DNA from: Methanosphaera sp.
GTDB taxonomy: Archaea > Methanobacteriota > Methanobacteria > Methanobacteriales > Methanobacteriaceae
Direction of reading: 5' to 3'
NCBI GenBank assembly: GCA_017431845.1
Contig: JAFRKG010000013.1
Coordinates: 1 to 35,976, forward strand
DNA: 35,976 bases
Position numbers and translations under genes: made by a program. The notes beneath the pieces were generated by a model. That model saw only the letters and a list, made by a program, of their open reading frames with translations. It was not told the origin of the DNA and made no database searches. Shown piece after piece: positions 1 through 8,624 of the stretch (its first letter is position 1; each line of letters starts with the position of its first letter).

Positions 1-1
1 A

Positions 2-2464
2 TATGTATTATATCATAAATTAAATAAAATAGATAAATATATTAATAATCAAAAAAATAAATTATATAAAGAATTTGAACAAACAAGACAAAATAATCAA
101 TTAAGAGAATTAAGAATTGAATGTATTAATGACAGAAATGTAGTATCAATATTTGAATCATTTTTAACAAGAACATTTCAATGTAAAACAAATGAACTTA
201 CTGAAGATATAATGATTGTGCAAGTTTATTTTTTTCAAGTTGCAGAAGATATTATAAAAAACGGTTTTATATATAATGGACAAAAATATGTATTATTTAG
301 TGCAAGCGCAGGACAAATAAGAACAAAAAAATTTGTAGTAGTAAAAGAAGAAAAATTAAAACAATATGAAAAGACATTGATGTGCGGATTAAGTATTGAA
401 GAAATTAATCGCCGTGGTGGAGTTAATGTAAATAAATTTTTAGCTTATTATGCTTTGGCTAATTCTGCAACAGAGGTTTGGGAAGATTTTAATATTGATA
501 AAGCAATTGTAGTAGATGATTTTGAAACCTTTGTAAATGATGAAGTTGATTATATAGATGATACTGATTATTCTATTACACGACAATACATGGATGTTTT
601 AGTTCCGCATATGGATGGTTGTGGTATTATGTTAGACGATATAACAACTATGGTTAGACTTCCATGGATAAAAGGATTATTAGTAAAATTTGATTTTAGG
701 AAATTTATACAAGAACATTCTTTGAACTCCAATTGTAATTGTTGTGTTATTAAAGATATATATGGTAATACACATGATATTTTTAAAGAAAATATTAAAT
801 ATATATTTACTAAATCACAATTTAAAATGTGGAAATATTATGATTCATGGGAACAATATAAAAGATGGTATAAAGAATATCATTGTACAGCAGGTCGTAT
901 AAATCAAGAAGAAGAATTTATACCAAATGCTCGTATTAATTATCAAATGTTACAGACATTAACTGATATTAAACCAAGAGAAATGCGTTCACTGGCTAAA
1001 CGCACTGTTGAAGAAATAAAAAATGTTGGCGAAGATTATAGAACAACAATGCGTTTGCTTGGAGCGGTAGAAGAGAATATAAGTCCAAGTTATATTCAAA
1101 AAAGCTTAATGTTATATCCCGAGTTAATGCGAGATAAATATAGTAGAGATATTATTAAAGATGTAAAGCGTAGTTTAGTTAAATGGGGTAAGGCTGGTAA
1201 GTTAGCTATTGATGGTAAATATACTTTTCTCGCACCAGACCTTTATGCTTTTTGTGAATGGTTATTTTTAGGAGATAAAAATCCACAAGGATTATTATCA
1301 AAAGGTGAAATTAGCTGTAATTTATATAGAGATGGTGAAGAATTAGATTGTTTACGTTCACCACATTTATATAAAGAACATGCTATTCGTAGAAATGTAC
1401 AAAATGATTTAACAGATAAATGGTTTGATACTAAATGTGTTTATACGAGTTGTCATGATTTGATAAGTAAAATTTTACAATTTGATGTTGATGGAGACAA
1501 AAGTCTTGTAGTCAGAGAAAAACAATTAATTCGTTTGGCTAAACGTAATATGCAAAACATTGTTCCATTATATTATAATATGCGAAAAGCTGAACCATCA
1601 CAAATTAATGGTAATACTTTATTTCATGGTTTGGAATTAGCTTATACTGGTGGTAATATTGGTATAATTAGTAATAATATTTCTAAAGTTTGGAATAGTG
1701 GGAAAATCACAGATAGAGAAATTAATGTTGTTAAATGGTTAACATGTGAAAATAATTTTGTAATTGATTACGATAAAACACTGTATAAAATAAAAAGACC
1801 AAATGATATAGATAAAATAATTAAAAGTTATACAACAGATTTATTGCCGTACTATTTTAAATATGCTAAAGATAAGTCTGAGTATCAAATAACATCGTGG
1901 AAACCTACTGCTGTTAATTATTTAGAAAATATCATCCCTAATATAAGAATTAAATTTAATAAAAATATAGGTAAATTTGATTATCATGTTTTATTACATG
2001 ATAAGAAATATTTGTATAAAGATATATATGAAGATATTGTTACAACATATGATTATTTAAATTCACATAAATATAAATTTTATAAAGTTATTGATGATAA
2101 AGATAATTTAAACACAAAGAAATATGATAGTTATATTTATCAGCAAATAAAAAAGAAATTGTTAGCATTACCTTTTTCTCAAGAAACTATTGTTGATACA
2201 TTAATTTATTTTTTATATGTGCAACGAAAAAATAGTTCAAAAAAAACATTATGGGAATGTTTTGGAAAAGAAATTTATCAAAATATACAACGCAATTCTT
2301 CTACTCTTGGAAGTATATGTCCTATATGTGGAGCAAGGATTGAAGATGTAGATTATGTAGAAAAAAAATATTGTTCTGAAGAATGTGCGCATATTGCTCG
2401 TAAAGAATATAAAAGGATGTTCATGCGTAAGATATATGCTGAACAGAAATCTGGACAGTGTTAA
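2..2464 (+). CDS. YonO/QDE-1-type phage RNA polymerase (5' partial)
   Basis: The reading frame is open from the left edge, so the gene starts outside the window; an ATG at 212 is only internal. The visible part encodes about 820 residues. Key features are FSASAGQIR (from position 296), resembling the Ser-Ala-x-x-R segment of QDE-1/YonO-like polymerases, and DVDGD at 1484-1498, which fits the DxDGD magnesium-binding motif of two-barrel RNA polymerases. A CPICG...C...C zinc-finger-like tail lies at about 2318-2386. In this family, SPbeta YonO and the crAss-like virion polymerase are DNA-dependent RNA polymerases that transcribe phage genes. Its position just before the packaging genes would suit a role in phage transcription, but that is inference. 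The family assignment rests on motif recognition only; an alternative is another large replication protein. Confidence 0.7.
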   Translation, partial: YVLYHKLNKIDKYINNQKNKLYKEFEQTRQNNQLRELRIECINDRNVVSIFESFLTRTFQCKTNELTEDIMIVQVYFFQVAEDIIKNGFIYNGQKYVLFSASAGQIRTKKFVVVKEEKLKQYEKTLMCGLSIEEINRRGGVNVNKFLAYYALANSATEVWEDFNIDKAIVVDDFETFVNDEVDYIDDTDYSITRQYMDVLVPHMDGCGIMLDDITTMVRLPWIKGLLVKFDFRKFIQEHSLNSNCNCCVIKDIYGNTHDIFKENIKYIFTKSQFKMWKYYDSWEQYKRWYKEYHCTAGRINQEEEFIPNARINYQMLQTLTDIKPREMRSLAKRTVEEIKNVGEDYRTTMRLLGAVEENISPSYIQKSLMLYPELMRDKYSRDIIKDVKRSLVKWGKAGKLAIDGKYTFLAPDLYAFCEWLFLGDKNPQGLLSKGEISCNLYRDGEELDCLRSPHLYKEHAIRRNVQNDLTDKWFDTKCVYTSCHDLISKILQFDVDGDKSLVVREKQLIRLAKRNMQNIVPLYYNMRKAEPSQINGNTLFHGLELAYTGGNIGIISNNISKVWNSGKITDREINVVKWLTCENNFVIDYDKTLYKIKRPNDIDKIIKSYTTDLLPYYFKYAKDKSEYQITSWKPTAVNYLENIIPNIRIKFNKNIGKFDYHVLLHDKKYLYKDIYEDIVTTYDYLNSHKYKFYKVIDDKDNLNTKKYDSYIYQQIKKKLLALPFSQETIVDTLIYFLYVQRKNSSKKTLWECFGKEIYQNIQRNSSTLGSICPICGARIEDVDYVEKKYCSEECAHIARKEYKRMFMRKIYAEQKSGQC

Positions 2465-2578
2465 AAATATCACAAACTTTGAAATCATGGTGTTTTATTG
2501 TTTTGTTAATATTAATACAAATATAACAGTTAGGGAAACAAGGATATAAAAGTATATAATGAATGAGAGGAAATAGTA

Positions 2579-2902
2579 ATGCGAAAATTAACAAGAAGTG
2601 AATTAGAACGTTTAGTAGCATTACAGTCTAATAAATATAAAAAAGATGTTAGTATAATTTTAGAAGCTTATTATTCAGTTTTAAAAGAAGCTATTATGAC
2701 TGGATATGAAGTTGGCATTCCTAATATCGGAACTTTTTCTAATACACAAGTTGATGCTAAACCTGCAAGACAAGGCATTAATCCATTTACTAAAGAAAAA
2801 ATGATGCTACCTGCACAGCAAGCATTTAATAAACCTACTTTTAGATTTCGTCCTGCTATTAAAGCAGAAATGAAAGAAGAAACTTTGGGTAGGGTATTCT
2901 AA
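2579..2902 (+). CDS. HU/IHF-family DNA-binding protein
   Basis: The 107-residue product has the HU/IHF layout: an N-terminal helical part, then a beta segment with IPNIGTF, then GINPFTKEK, matching the GRNPxTGE signature of the HU beta arm, and a closing FRFRPAIK that resembles the F+xxxxLK end of HU. It is expected to bind and bend DNA as a dimer. The start ATG follows GAGAGGAAATAG. The stop overlaps the next gene's start by one base (TAATG), implying translational coupling with a second HU-like protein. Phage HU homologues often sit near replication or packaging genes; whether this one helps packaging or transcription cannot be told. Confidence 0.85.
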   Translation: MRKLTRSELERLVALQSNKYKKDVSIILEAYYSVLKEAIMTGYEVGIPNIGTFSNTQVDAKPARQGINPFTKEKMMLPAQQAFNKPTFRFRPAIKAEMKEETLGRVF

Positions 2903-3390
2903 TGGGTAAGACTTTAAAACATAAACAGTTTTTACAAATGTGGTACAATAGATGCAACTTCCAAAATAAATTTGTCGAAAGTCATATGGAAGAAATCTAT
3001 AATGGTTTATTAGATACAATTAGAGAAGAAGTTAGATATAATGGTTCTGTAAGATTAAAAAATATTGGAAAGTTTTATTTATTAGAAACTGGAGGCTACG
3101 AAAGGCGAGGGCGAGATGGACTAATGTATTTCGTCCCTATTCATTATGCTCCTAAATTTACAGCTAGTCAAAATTTTAAAGATTATGTAAATGATGCTAT
3201 TGTAAGTAAAGAGGGGCGTAGAAATAAAAAACGTGGAACTCTTACTGCACTTGAACAAGAATTAGAAGAACGTGATGCAGAAAAGAGCAAAACAGATATT
3301 AGGAGAATGTTAGAAAGAAAACGAGATACTGGCGAAAACATTAAAGAGATTGTCAAGGATACTCGTATGCAAATTAAAAGGAGAACATAG
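2902..3390 (+). CDS. Second, divergent HU-like DNA-binding protein
   Basis: This 162-residue protein is translationally coupled to the upstream HU gene. Residues about 1-100 look HU-like: a helical start, then VRLKNIGKFYLLETGG in the position of the HU GIGTF strand, an ERRG turn where the DNA-binding arm would begin, and FVPIHYAPKFTAS before a final short helix (NFKDYVND). A charged, Lys/Arg/Glu-rich extension of about 60 residues follows, probably a helix. The pair may form a heterodimer like IHF, which is inference from adjacency. Divergence in the arm region makes the family call less firm than for its neighbour. Confidence 0.6.
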   Translation: MGKTLKHKQFLQMWYNRCNFQNKFVESHMEEIYNGLLDTIREEVRYNGSVRLKNIGKFYLLETGGYERRGRDGLMYFVPIHYAPKFTASQNFKDYVNDAIVSKEGRRNKKRGTLTALEQELEERDAEKSKTDIRRMLERKRDTGENIKEIVKDTRMQIKRRT

Positions 3391-3392
3391 TT

Positions 3393-4556
3393 ATGCCCAA
3401 GTCATATGAAGATGAACTTCAGCTTTTAATTGATAAGGTTGAAGGGGTTGATGATAGGAGTTGGGAAGAGATGGTGGATGAGCTTGATATATCCGTACAT
3501 CCCGATTCTTTAAGAAAATCTTTTAATGGGGGACGGTATAGTGGATATGCAGTTGCGAAGCATTATCAAGAAAAATTTCAAAATGATTACTGTTCTCAAG
3601 AAGAATTAGATAGATTAGAAACTTTAAAAAAGGAAGTATATAAAGAAAAGATTAAATATCAAGATGCTCGTAGAGAATATCGAAAAGAATTGATGGCAGA
3701 AGCAAGATATGAAAATCTTGTAGATGTATTAAAATCTGCATTACAAAATCTTGATGAGTTGCCAATATATAAATATGGCGAACGTGTTGAAAAGAAAAAT
3801 AATTCAAAGAGTGCTATTGTAATGTTATCAGATTGGCATGTTGGTAGTTTAATAGATACTCAATTTAATTGTTATTCTGTTGAGATTGCTCACGAACGTA
3901 TGGAACAACTATTAAATAAATTAAAAAAATATATACTTAATTATAATATTACAGATTTGGCAATCGAGATAAATGGTGATATGTCGCATGGAATTATTAA
4001 TGTAAGTAATAGAATACAATCTGAAGAAGATGCGGTTTCACAAATTGTTATTGTGTCAAATATGTTAGCGTATTTTATTAATGAATTAAAACCTTATGTA
4101 CGTAGTATAAAAGTAATTACTACATTGGGTAATCATGGTAGACTTATTCCAAATAAAAAAGAATCTATTAATAAAGAAAATATGGAAATGTTAATTCCAG
4201 AATTTCTTAAATTAAAATTAGATAAAGATATAACTATTACAACATCTGGTGGTTTAGATTTTGTTAAATATACATTTAATAATAAAATTATTTGTTTGGC
4301 TCATGGACAACATGATAAGGTAAATCAAGTTATAGAAGATTTTAGTAAAATATATAAATGCGTTCCAGATGAAATACATTTAGGACATACACATGCGCAT
4401 AAAGATATAAACGAATCAAATATATATGTAACTGTTAATGGTAGTCTTTGTGGCAGTGATGAATATGCTTTAAATCTTAGAGCAGTAACTAAGCCAAGCC
4501 AAACATTAATTATATACGATGAAGATAGATGTGTAATAGAAATAATTGTTGATTAA
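3393..4556 (+). CDS. Calcineurin-like metallophosphoesterase
   Basis: The 387-residue protein carries the metallophosphoesterase motifs in order: SDWHVG (about residue 145, D-x-H), NGDMSHG (about 193, GD), LGNHGR (about 246, GNH), LAHGQHD (about 303) and LGHTHAH (about 330, GHxH). These coordinate the di-metal centre. Residues about 1-130 are a charged, helix-rich N-terminal region with SLRKSFNGGRYSGYAVAKHYQEK, whose middle resembles a helix-turn-helix, followed by a likely coiled coil. The length resembles phage DNA-repair-nuclease-like phosphoesterases. Substrate cannot be told; a nuclease or nucleotide role in phage DNA metabolism is likely. The start is ATG three bases after the HU-like gene, with AAAAGGAGA upstream; a terminator follows the stop. 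Confidence 0.85.
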   Translation: MPKSYEDELQLLIDKVEGVDDRSWEEMVDELDISVHPDSLRKSFNGGRYSGYAVAKHYQEKFQNDYCSQEELDRLETLKKEVYKEKIKYQDARREYRKELMAEARYENLVDVLKSALQNLDELPIYKYGERVEKKNNSKSAIVMLSDWHVGSLIDTQFNCYSVEIAHERMEQLLNKLKKYILNYNITDLAIEINGDMSHGIINVSNRIQSEEDAVSQIVIVSNMLAYFINELKPYVRSIKVITTLGNHGRLIPNKKESINKENMEMLIPEFLKLKLDKDITITTSGGLDFVKYTFNNKIICLAHGQHDKVNQVIEDFSKIYKCVPDEIHLGHTHAHKDINESNIYVTVNGSLCGSDEYALNLRAVTKPSQTLIIYDEDRCVIEIIVD

Positions 4557-4559
4557 AAT

Positions 4560-4585
4560 AGATAGTCTATATGGCTATCTTTTTT
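4560..4585 (+). terminator. Rho-independent terminator
   Basis: AGATAG and CTATCT form a 6-bp stem around a 9-base loop, followed by a run of six T. It lies directly after the metallophosphoesterase stop and separates the HU/phosphoesterase group from the packaging genes. Confidence 0.65.
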
Positions 4586-4613
4586 ATTGCTTAGAATAAA
4601 AGGAGATGGTTAT

Positions 4614-5522
4614 ATGCCAAAAAAAGGTGCAACTATAAAACCTATAGAAAGTTTTTGTATAGGTTGTGGCAGAATGTATCCAATAGAAGATTTTTATAAA
4701 TCTCCAAATCCTAGACATGCTAATGGCGTACAACCATATTGTAGAGAATGCAGTAATAAAATTGCACAAGATTATTTAAAAAAATATCGCAATATGGAAG
4801 CGGCTATATTTTATACTTGTGCAGATATGGGTGTGCCATTTGTAAGAAAGCTATATAATATGTATATGACCAATATCAAAGATTATAAAACTAAAAGTTA
4901 TTGGGGTAATTATACAAGATGTTTTCAAGCTAATAAGACTAAGGCTGAAAAAGAAGCGTGGACTGGTTTTGATGGTACAGATGTAGACTTTAAAGATATA
5001 GCTTCTATTCAAAAGTCTGAGAAAGCTATTGAAGAAGAACAAGAAGAATTACGCTATAGATGGGGTGAAGATAAAGATACTACACAATTACAGTATCTTG
5101 AAAGTCGATGGGCTTCTTATGTTAAAAATAAAGAATTAGATGTTGCTCAAGAACAATTATATAGAAATTTATGTCTTGCTGAACTTGATATTTGGGAAGG
5201 TAATGATGTTGATAAAGCTATGAAACGTCAGATAGATATGATGAAGGCTTTGGGTATAGATAAGTTTGAAGTTGAGCGACAAAAGACTGATGTTGAAAAA
5301 ATGATTGAATATGATATTTGGCTAATGGAAAATGAAGAACCTGCTGAATATTATAAAGATAAAAATATGTATAAAGATTTTAGAGGTATTCATGCTGGAT
5401 GGATAAGGGAAATTAAGCGTCCACTTCTTAATCTTATAACTGGGTCTAAAGATTATAATATTGAGAAAGAAGACACAGAAGATTGGGTTGAGGATAATAA
5501 GGACATATTGAATGACGAATGA
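4614..5522 (+). CDS. Zinc-finger protein in the small-terminase position
   Basis: The ATG at 4614 is chosen because AAAAGGAGAT sits 6 to 7 bases upstream; an earlier in-frame TTG at 4587 lies within the terminator tail. The 302-residue product begins with a Cys4 zinc knuckle (CIGCG at about residue 15, CREC at about 43), followed by a helical, very charged region with Glu/Lys-rich stretches and likely coiled coil. The last 11 bases overlap the large terminase gene (ATGACGAATGA), as is common for the two terminase subunits. It may therefore recognise phage DNA as the small terminase. No canonical small-terminase helix-turn-helix is obvious, so the role is inferred mainly from position. Confidence 0.5.
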   Translation: MPKKGATIKPIESFCIGCGRMYPIEDFYKSPNPRHANGVQPYCRECSNKIAQDYLKKYRNMEAAIFYTCADMGVPFVRKLYNMYMTNIKDYKTKSYWGNYTRCFQANKTKAEKEAWTGFDGTDVDFKDIASIQKSEKAIEEEQEELRYRWGEDKDTTQLQYLESRWASYVKNKELDVAQEQLYRNLCLAELDIWEGNDVDKAMKRQIDMMKALGIDKFEVERQKTDVEKMIEYDIWLMENEEPAEYYKDKNMYKDFRGIHAGWIREIKRPLLNLITGSKDYNIEKEDTEDWVEDNKDILNDE

Positions 5523-6108
5523 CCGTAAAGACTTAAATAAAGTTATTCGTATGAAGCGTGAAACCGATAAATCTATTAAGCCTAAATTAACAGAAGAAGA
5601 GCGTAAAACCCAAATAAAAAAATGGACAACATTTTATAGACGTAATATTGATATATATGCCGAAGATAAATTAAGAATAAAATTAAGACCGTTTCAACGT
5701 ATTATGCTTTATATGATGGGCATAAGTCAAGTTTGGTTTGGTATATGTAGCAGGGCAAGTTCTAAGAGTTTTATTGTAGCTCTTTATTGTATTTGTGTTT
5801 GTTTATTAAAACCATATACTGAAGCTGTTATCACGGCATCCACTCTTGAGCAGGGTCGTAAAATGGTTGAACATAAAATTAAAAATGAACTTATTAAAAA
5901 GTTATCACCTGTATTAAAATATATGTATGAAAATGGTATGATAACTATTAAATCTTCTAAAGATGAAGTTGAAGTTAATTTCTTTAATGGTAGTTCTATT
6001 AAAGTATTACCACCTGTTGATTCATCAAGAGGTTCAAGAGCTACATTACTTGTATATGAAGAATGTAGATTACTTAAAAAAGGTGATGTAGATAGTATTT
6101 TTGAGTGA
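5512..6108 (+). CDS. terL: Large terminase, exon 1 (ATPase domain)
   Basis: This is the N-terminal ATPase half of the packaging motor. It has LRPFQRIMLYMMG (adenine-binding region), CSRASSKSF at about residue 78 (the deviant Walker A of large terminases) and LLVYEECRL at about 179 (Walker B with catalytic Glu). The frame closes at TGA 6106-6108, just after DSIFE. The protein resumes at 7342 with NITPMLHPRQP, after a group I intron. Translation would start at ATG 5512, inside the end of the upstream gene. The exact end of the exon is unresolved: the frame permits a junction after 6102, but the P1 helix expected from the sister intron lies near 6117-6140, past the TGA. Confidence 0.88.
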   Translation: MTNDRKDLNKVIRMKRETDKSIKPKLTEEERKTQIKKWTTFYRRNIDIYAEDKLRIKLRPFQRIMLYMMGISQVWFGICSRASSKSFIVALYCICVCLLKPYTEAVITASTLEQGRKMVEHKIKNELIKKLSPVLKYMYENGMITIKSSKDEVEVNFFNGSSIKVLPPVDSSRGSRATLLVYEECRLLKKGDVDSIFE

Positions 6109-7341
6109 GTAGGCTCTGCATACCAAGTGATTGGTATGTACTTCAAGTTAATTGCTGGTAAATCCTAAAGCTTGTATGCCTAAACAGTAATTGGAAACGA
6201 TAAGCTGAATGGTTGTGAAAAACAGAAAAAAGATACAAGATGAATATAAGGTTAAATCCTAAGTGTTTAATAACAATGGAAGTTCAGCAGGGAAAGTCCT
6301 AAGTATTATTTATAATATATGGAAGACCTTCAACGACTATCCGATTGAGTCGGAGTACATTGCAAGCTAATGGCAATGGAAAAATTTGATTTCTTTTATT
6401 ATATATTAGTGAATTAAAAAAATGATAGTAAGTAAAACAACATTATTAAAATGGAATAACGCTAATAAGAAACGATATGTGGATTTAGGATATCGTTTTA
6501 CACAATATGGTGATGAATTTGAAGTTGATATAAATGATTTATCAAAATCTTGTACTGCAATAATAACAGTAAGATGTGATTTTTGTGGTAAAGAGTATAC
6601 AAAAACATATAAAGAATGGCGTAGCAGACATGATAAAGATGATACAATAGATGCTTGTTCTTCTTATAAATGTCGAAGTTTAAAAACACAACAAACTAAT
6701 ATAAAAAAATATGGGTGCAATTGTGTTTTTAAAAATGAAGATATTAAACAAAAGATTAAAAAGTCTATGATGGATATATATGGTGTAGAATATACTATAC
6801 AATGTCCTGTGAGTAAACAAAAATATCATAATACTATGCGCAAAAAATATGGTGTAGATTGGTATTCTCAAACTGATGAGTTTAGTAATAAGTATTGGCA
6901 AACAAGATTAGCCAATGGTCATTATCCAACATCTAAAGTTGAAAGAATAATGTGCGATATGTTAATATCTTTATATGGTAATAATGCACATCCATCATAT
7001 ATATACGATAGGATTTGTATGGATTGTATGATAGATGTCAATGGTTGCAAGATTGACATTGAATATGATGGTCAGTATTGGCATAAAAATAGAAAAAAGC
7101 AAGATGCTAATAGAGATGCGTTTGTATATCAAGAAGGATTTAAGATTATTCGTATAAAAGGAAATTATGAAGCACCAACCATAGAAGAATTACAAGAAGC
7201 TATTTATTATTTGTGTACTACAGATAATAAATATTGTGAAATTATAAAAGATATAGAATAAAAGAAAAACATATAGTCTGGTCTTATATGAAAATATAAG
7301 CAGTTCATAAGAGAACGGTATAAGCGTTGCGACCTTATACG
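6103..7341 (+). mobile_element. Group I intron in the large terminase gene
   Basis: The non-coding part (6103-6421 and 7262-7341) shows a group I core: CAGCAGGGAAAGTCCTAAG at about 6283-6301, the P7 strand AACGACTATCC at 6332-6342 and its partner ATATAGTCT at 7271-7279. It aligns closely with the capsid-gene intron along most of its length, including AACAGTAATTGGAAACGATAAGCTG. The 3' end has a GTATAAG/CTTATAC hairpin followed by G7341, the likely terminal guanosine. The endonuclease ORF lies between the two P7 strands. The 3' splice site is well supported by the sister intron. The 5' splice site is uncertain (6103 to 6124). Confidence 0.85.
6422..7261 (+). CDS. Intron-encoded Vsr/EDxHD-like homing endonuclease
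   Basis: The 279-residue product has an N-terminal zinc-finger-like module (CDFCGKEYTK...C...C), a middle with NIKKYG, DIYGVEYT and KKYGVDW repeats typical of the DNA-binding spacer of such enzymes, and a C-terminal nuclease core with KIDIEYDGQYWHK, then D-x-x-R and FKIIRIKG. The E-Y-D-G-x-x-W-H pattern followed by an Ile-Arg-Ile strand resembles the Vsr-fold EDxHD homing endonucleases such as I-Bth0305I. It should cut intronless terminase genes and drive homing. It is a paralogue of the endonuclease in the capsid intron (both share WNN, DLGYR, YDGxYWHKN and more). No strong ribosome site precedes the ATG. Confidence 0.8.
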   Translation: MIVSKTTLLKWNNANKKRYVDLGYRFTQYGDEFEVDINDLSKSCTAIITVRCDFCGKEYTKTYKEWRSRHDKDDTIDACSSYKCRSLKTQQTNIKKYGCNCVFKNEDIKQKIKKSMMDIYGVEYTIQCPVSKQKYHNTMRKKYGVDWYSQTDEFSNKYWQTRLANGHYPTSKVERIMCDMLISLYGNNAHPSYIYDRICMDCMIDVNGCKIDIEYDGQYWHKNRKKQDANRDAFVYQEGFKIIRIKGNYEAPTIEELQEAIYYLCTTDNKYCEIIKDIE

Positions 7342-8604
7342 AACATAACACCAATGCTTCATCCTCGTCAGCCTATATATCTTCAGAAAGAAGAATATTC
7401 AGAAGATAGTACATATTATGAAGAGGGTATATCTATATATATAACGTCCGCACGTTATAAGGCTGAGTGGTATTACAGATTGTTTAAAAGAGTTGTAGAA
7501 GAATCTTTTTTGAACAAAAATGTTCCATATAATTTCTTTGCGGCTGATATATATACAAGTCTTAAATATGGATTAAAAACCATGGGGGAGTGGCAAAAAA
7601 TCCAGAAGACTACATCTGAAGCAGATATTCGAATGGAATATCTTAATGAAGCTTTAGGTGAAGCAGAAAATGCATATTTTCCATTAGAGTTATTACGTAA
7701 ATGTCAAAAGATGCATAAAGCTTTTAGACCACCTACAGAAACAGAATTTATTAATGGTATTAAGATGCAAAATAGAGATAAAAAATCTAATGAAATTAGA
7801 CTTATTGTAATTGACTTTGCGTTTTCTAATACTGTAAATAAATATGAGCCAAACGATAATACTGTTATAGAATGTCAAAGTGGTTTCTATGATAAAGGTG
7901 AAATGATTCGTAATTTAGATTATCTTGAAACTTTAAGTGGTGGAGAATCTGAATTAACACAACGTAGAATAAGAGAGTTATTTTATGATTATCAAGCTGA
8001 TTATATTGTTTTTGACTTACGTTCAGGTGGAGAAGATAGATATACCGCATTAACAAAACCATATATACATCCTACAAGGGATAATAATATATGGGATAGT
8101 AGTGGATTTACTGTCGTTACAGATAATAAACTTCATTTTTTAACGGAAGCCAAGATTAATGATTTAGTTTCAAGAACTGTTGACCCAAAAGCAAAACCTG
8201 TTATGGTTCCAGTTCAAGGTTCTTTGGAATTTAATGATAAAATGTGGAGAGCATTGCGGTTATCTATGGTTGATAATAAATTACGCTTACTAATAGATGA
8301 TGTTTCTTTTGATACTGAATTAGTAAAACGCAAAGATTATATTAAGATGACAAGTACAGAACGTATGAGAGAAAAATTACCATTCACTCAAACGGAATTT
8401 TTAGTGCAAGAAGCTATCTCTCTGCGGCAAGAAGTGCGTGAAGGTAAAATAAAGTTAAAAGAACCACGTTCGTTTACCAAAGACCGTATTGTTGCTTTGG
8501 CATATGGAAATATGTTTTTTAATATATTAGAAAATAAATTATCGAAACAAGACCAAGTAGAAGAATTTGATGAAGATGCTTGGAAGAATATAATGTTAGT
8601 TTAA
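7342..8604 (+). CDS. terL: Large terminase, exon 2 (nuclease domain)
   Basis: Exon 2 continues the terminase with NITPMLHPRQP and encodes 420 residues. The RNase H-like nuclease domain is marked by LIVIDFAFSN (about 7801) with the first catalytic Asp and by DYIVFDLRSGGEDRY (about 8005), which fits the second acidic site. It cuts concatemeric DNA during packaging. The reading frame extends back to a TTG at 7327, but those 15 bases form part of the intron's 3' hairpin and are not expected in the protein. With exon 1 the product would be about 617 residues, a usual size. The stop lies 20 bases before the portal start. Confidence 0.88.
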   Translation, partial: NITPMLHPRQPIYLQKEEYSEDSTYYEEGISIYITSARYKAEWYYRLFKRVVEESFLNKNVPYNFFAADIYTSLKYGLKTMGEWQKIQKTTSEADIRMEYLNEALGEAENAYFPLELLRKCQKMHKAFRPPTETEFINGIKMQNRDKKSNEIRLIVIDFAFSNTVNKYEPNDNTVIECQSGFYDKGEMIRNLDYLETLSGGESELTQRRIRELFYDYQADYIVFDLRSGGEDRYTALTKPYIHPTRDNNIWDSSGFTVVTDNKLHFLTEAKINDLVSRTVDPKAKPVMVPVQGSLEFNDKMWRALRLSMVDNKLRLLIDDVSFDTELVKRKDYIKMTSTERMREKLPFTQTEFLVQEAISLRQEVREGKIKLKEPRSFTKDRIVALAYGNMFFNILENKLSKQDQVEEFDEDAWKNIMLV

Positions 8605-8624
8605 AGAAAGGGGGTATAATAAGG

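Noticed and set aside
2465-2578. Promoter before the HU gene (TATAAT near 2555, near-palindrome around 2504-2521)
   Set aside because: No TTGACA-like element at 16 to 18 bases and the palindrome is imperfect; nothing repeats it elsewhere in the window.
6106-6108. Whole-phage recoding of TGA as tryptophan
   Set aside because: TGG is common throughout, and several genes (5522, 10541, 29415) end in TGA in tight overlap with the next start, so TGA acts as a stop. A local read-through at 6106 is not excluded.
5784-6146. 120-codon open frame on the - strand opposite terminase exon 1
   Set aside because: It overlaps a clear ATPase domain on the + strand and has no recognisable motif.
7327-7341. 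TTG 7327 as the start of an independent nuclease-domain gene
   Set aside because: The bases form the 3' strand and loop of the intron's terminal hairpin, shared with the capsid intron; no ribosome site precedes them. It remains possible only if splicing fails.
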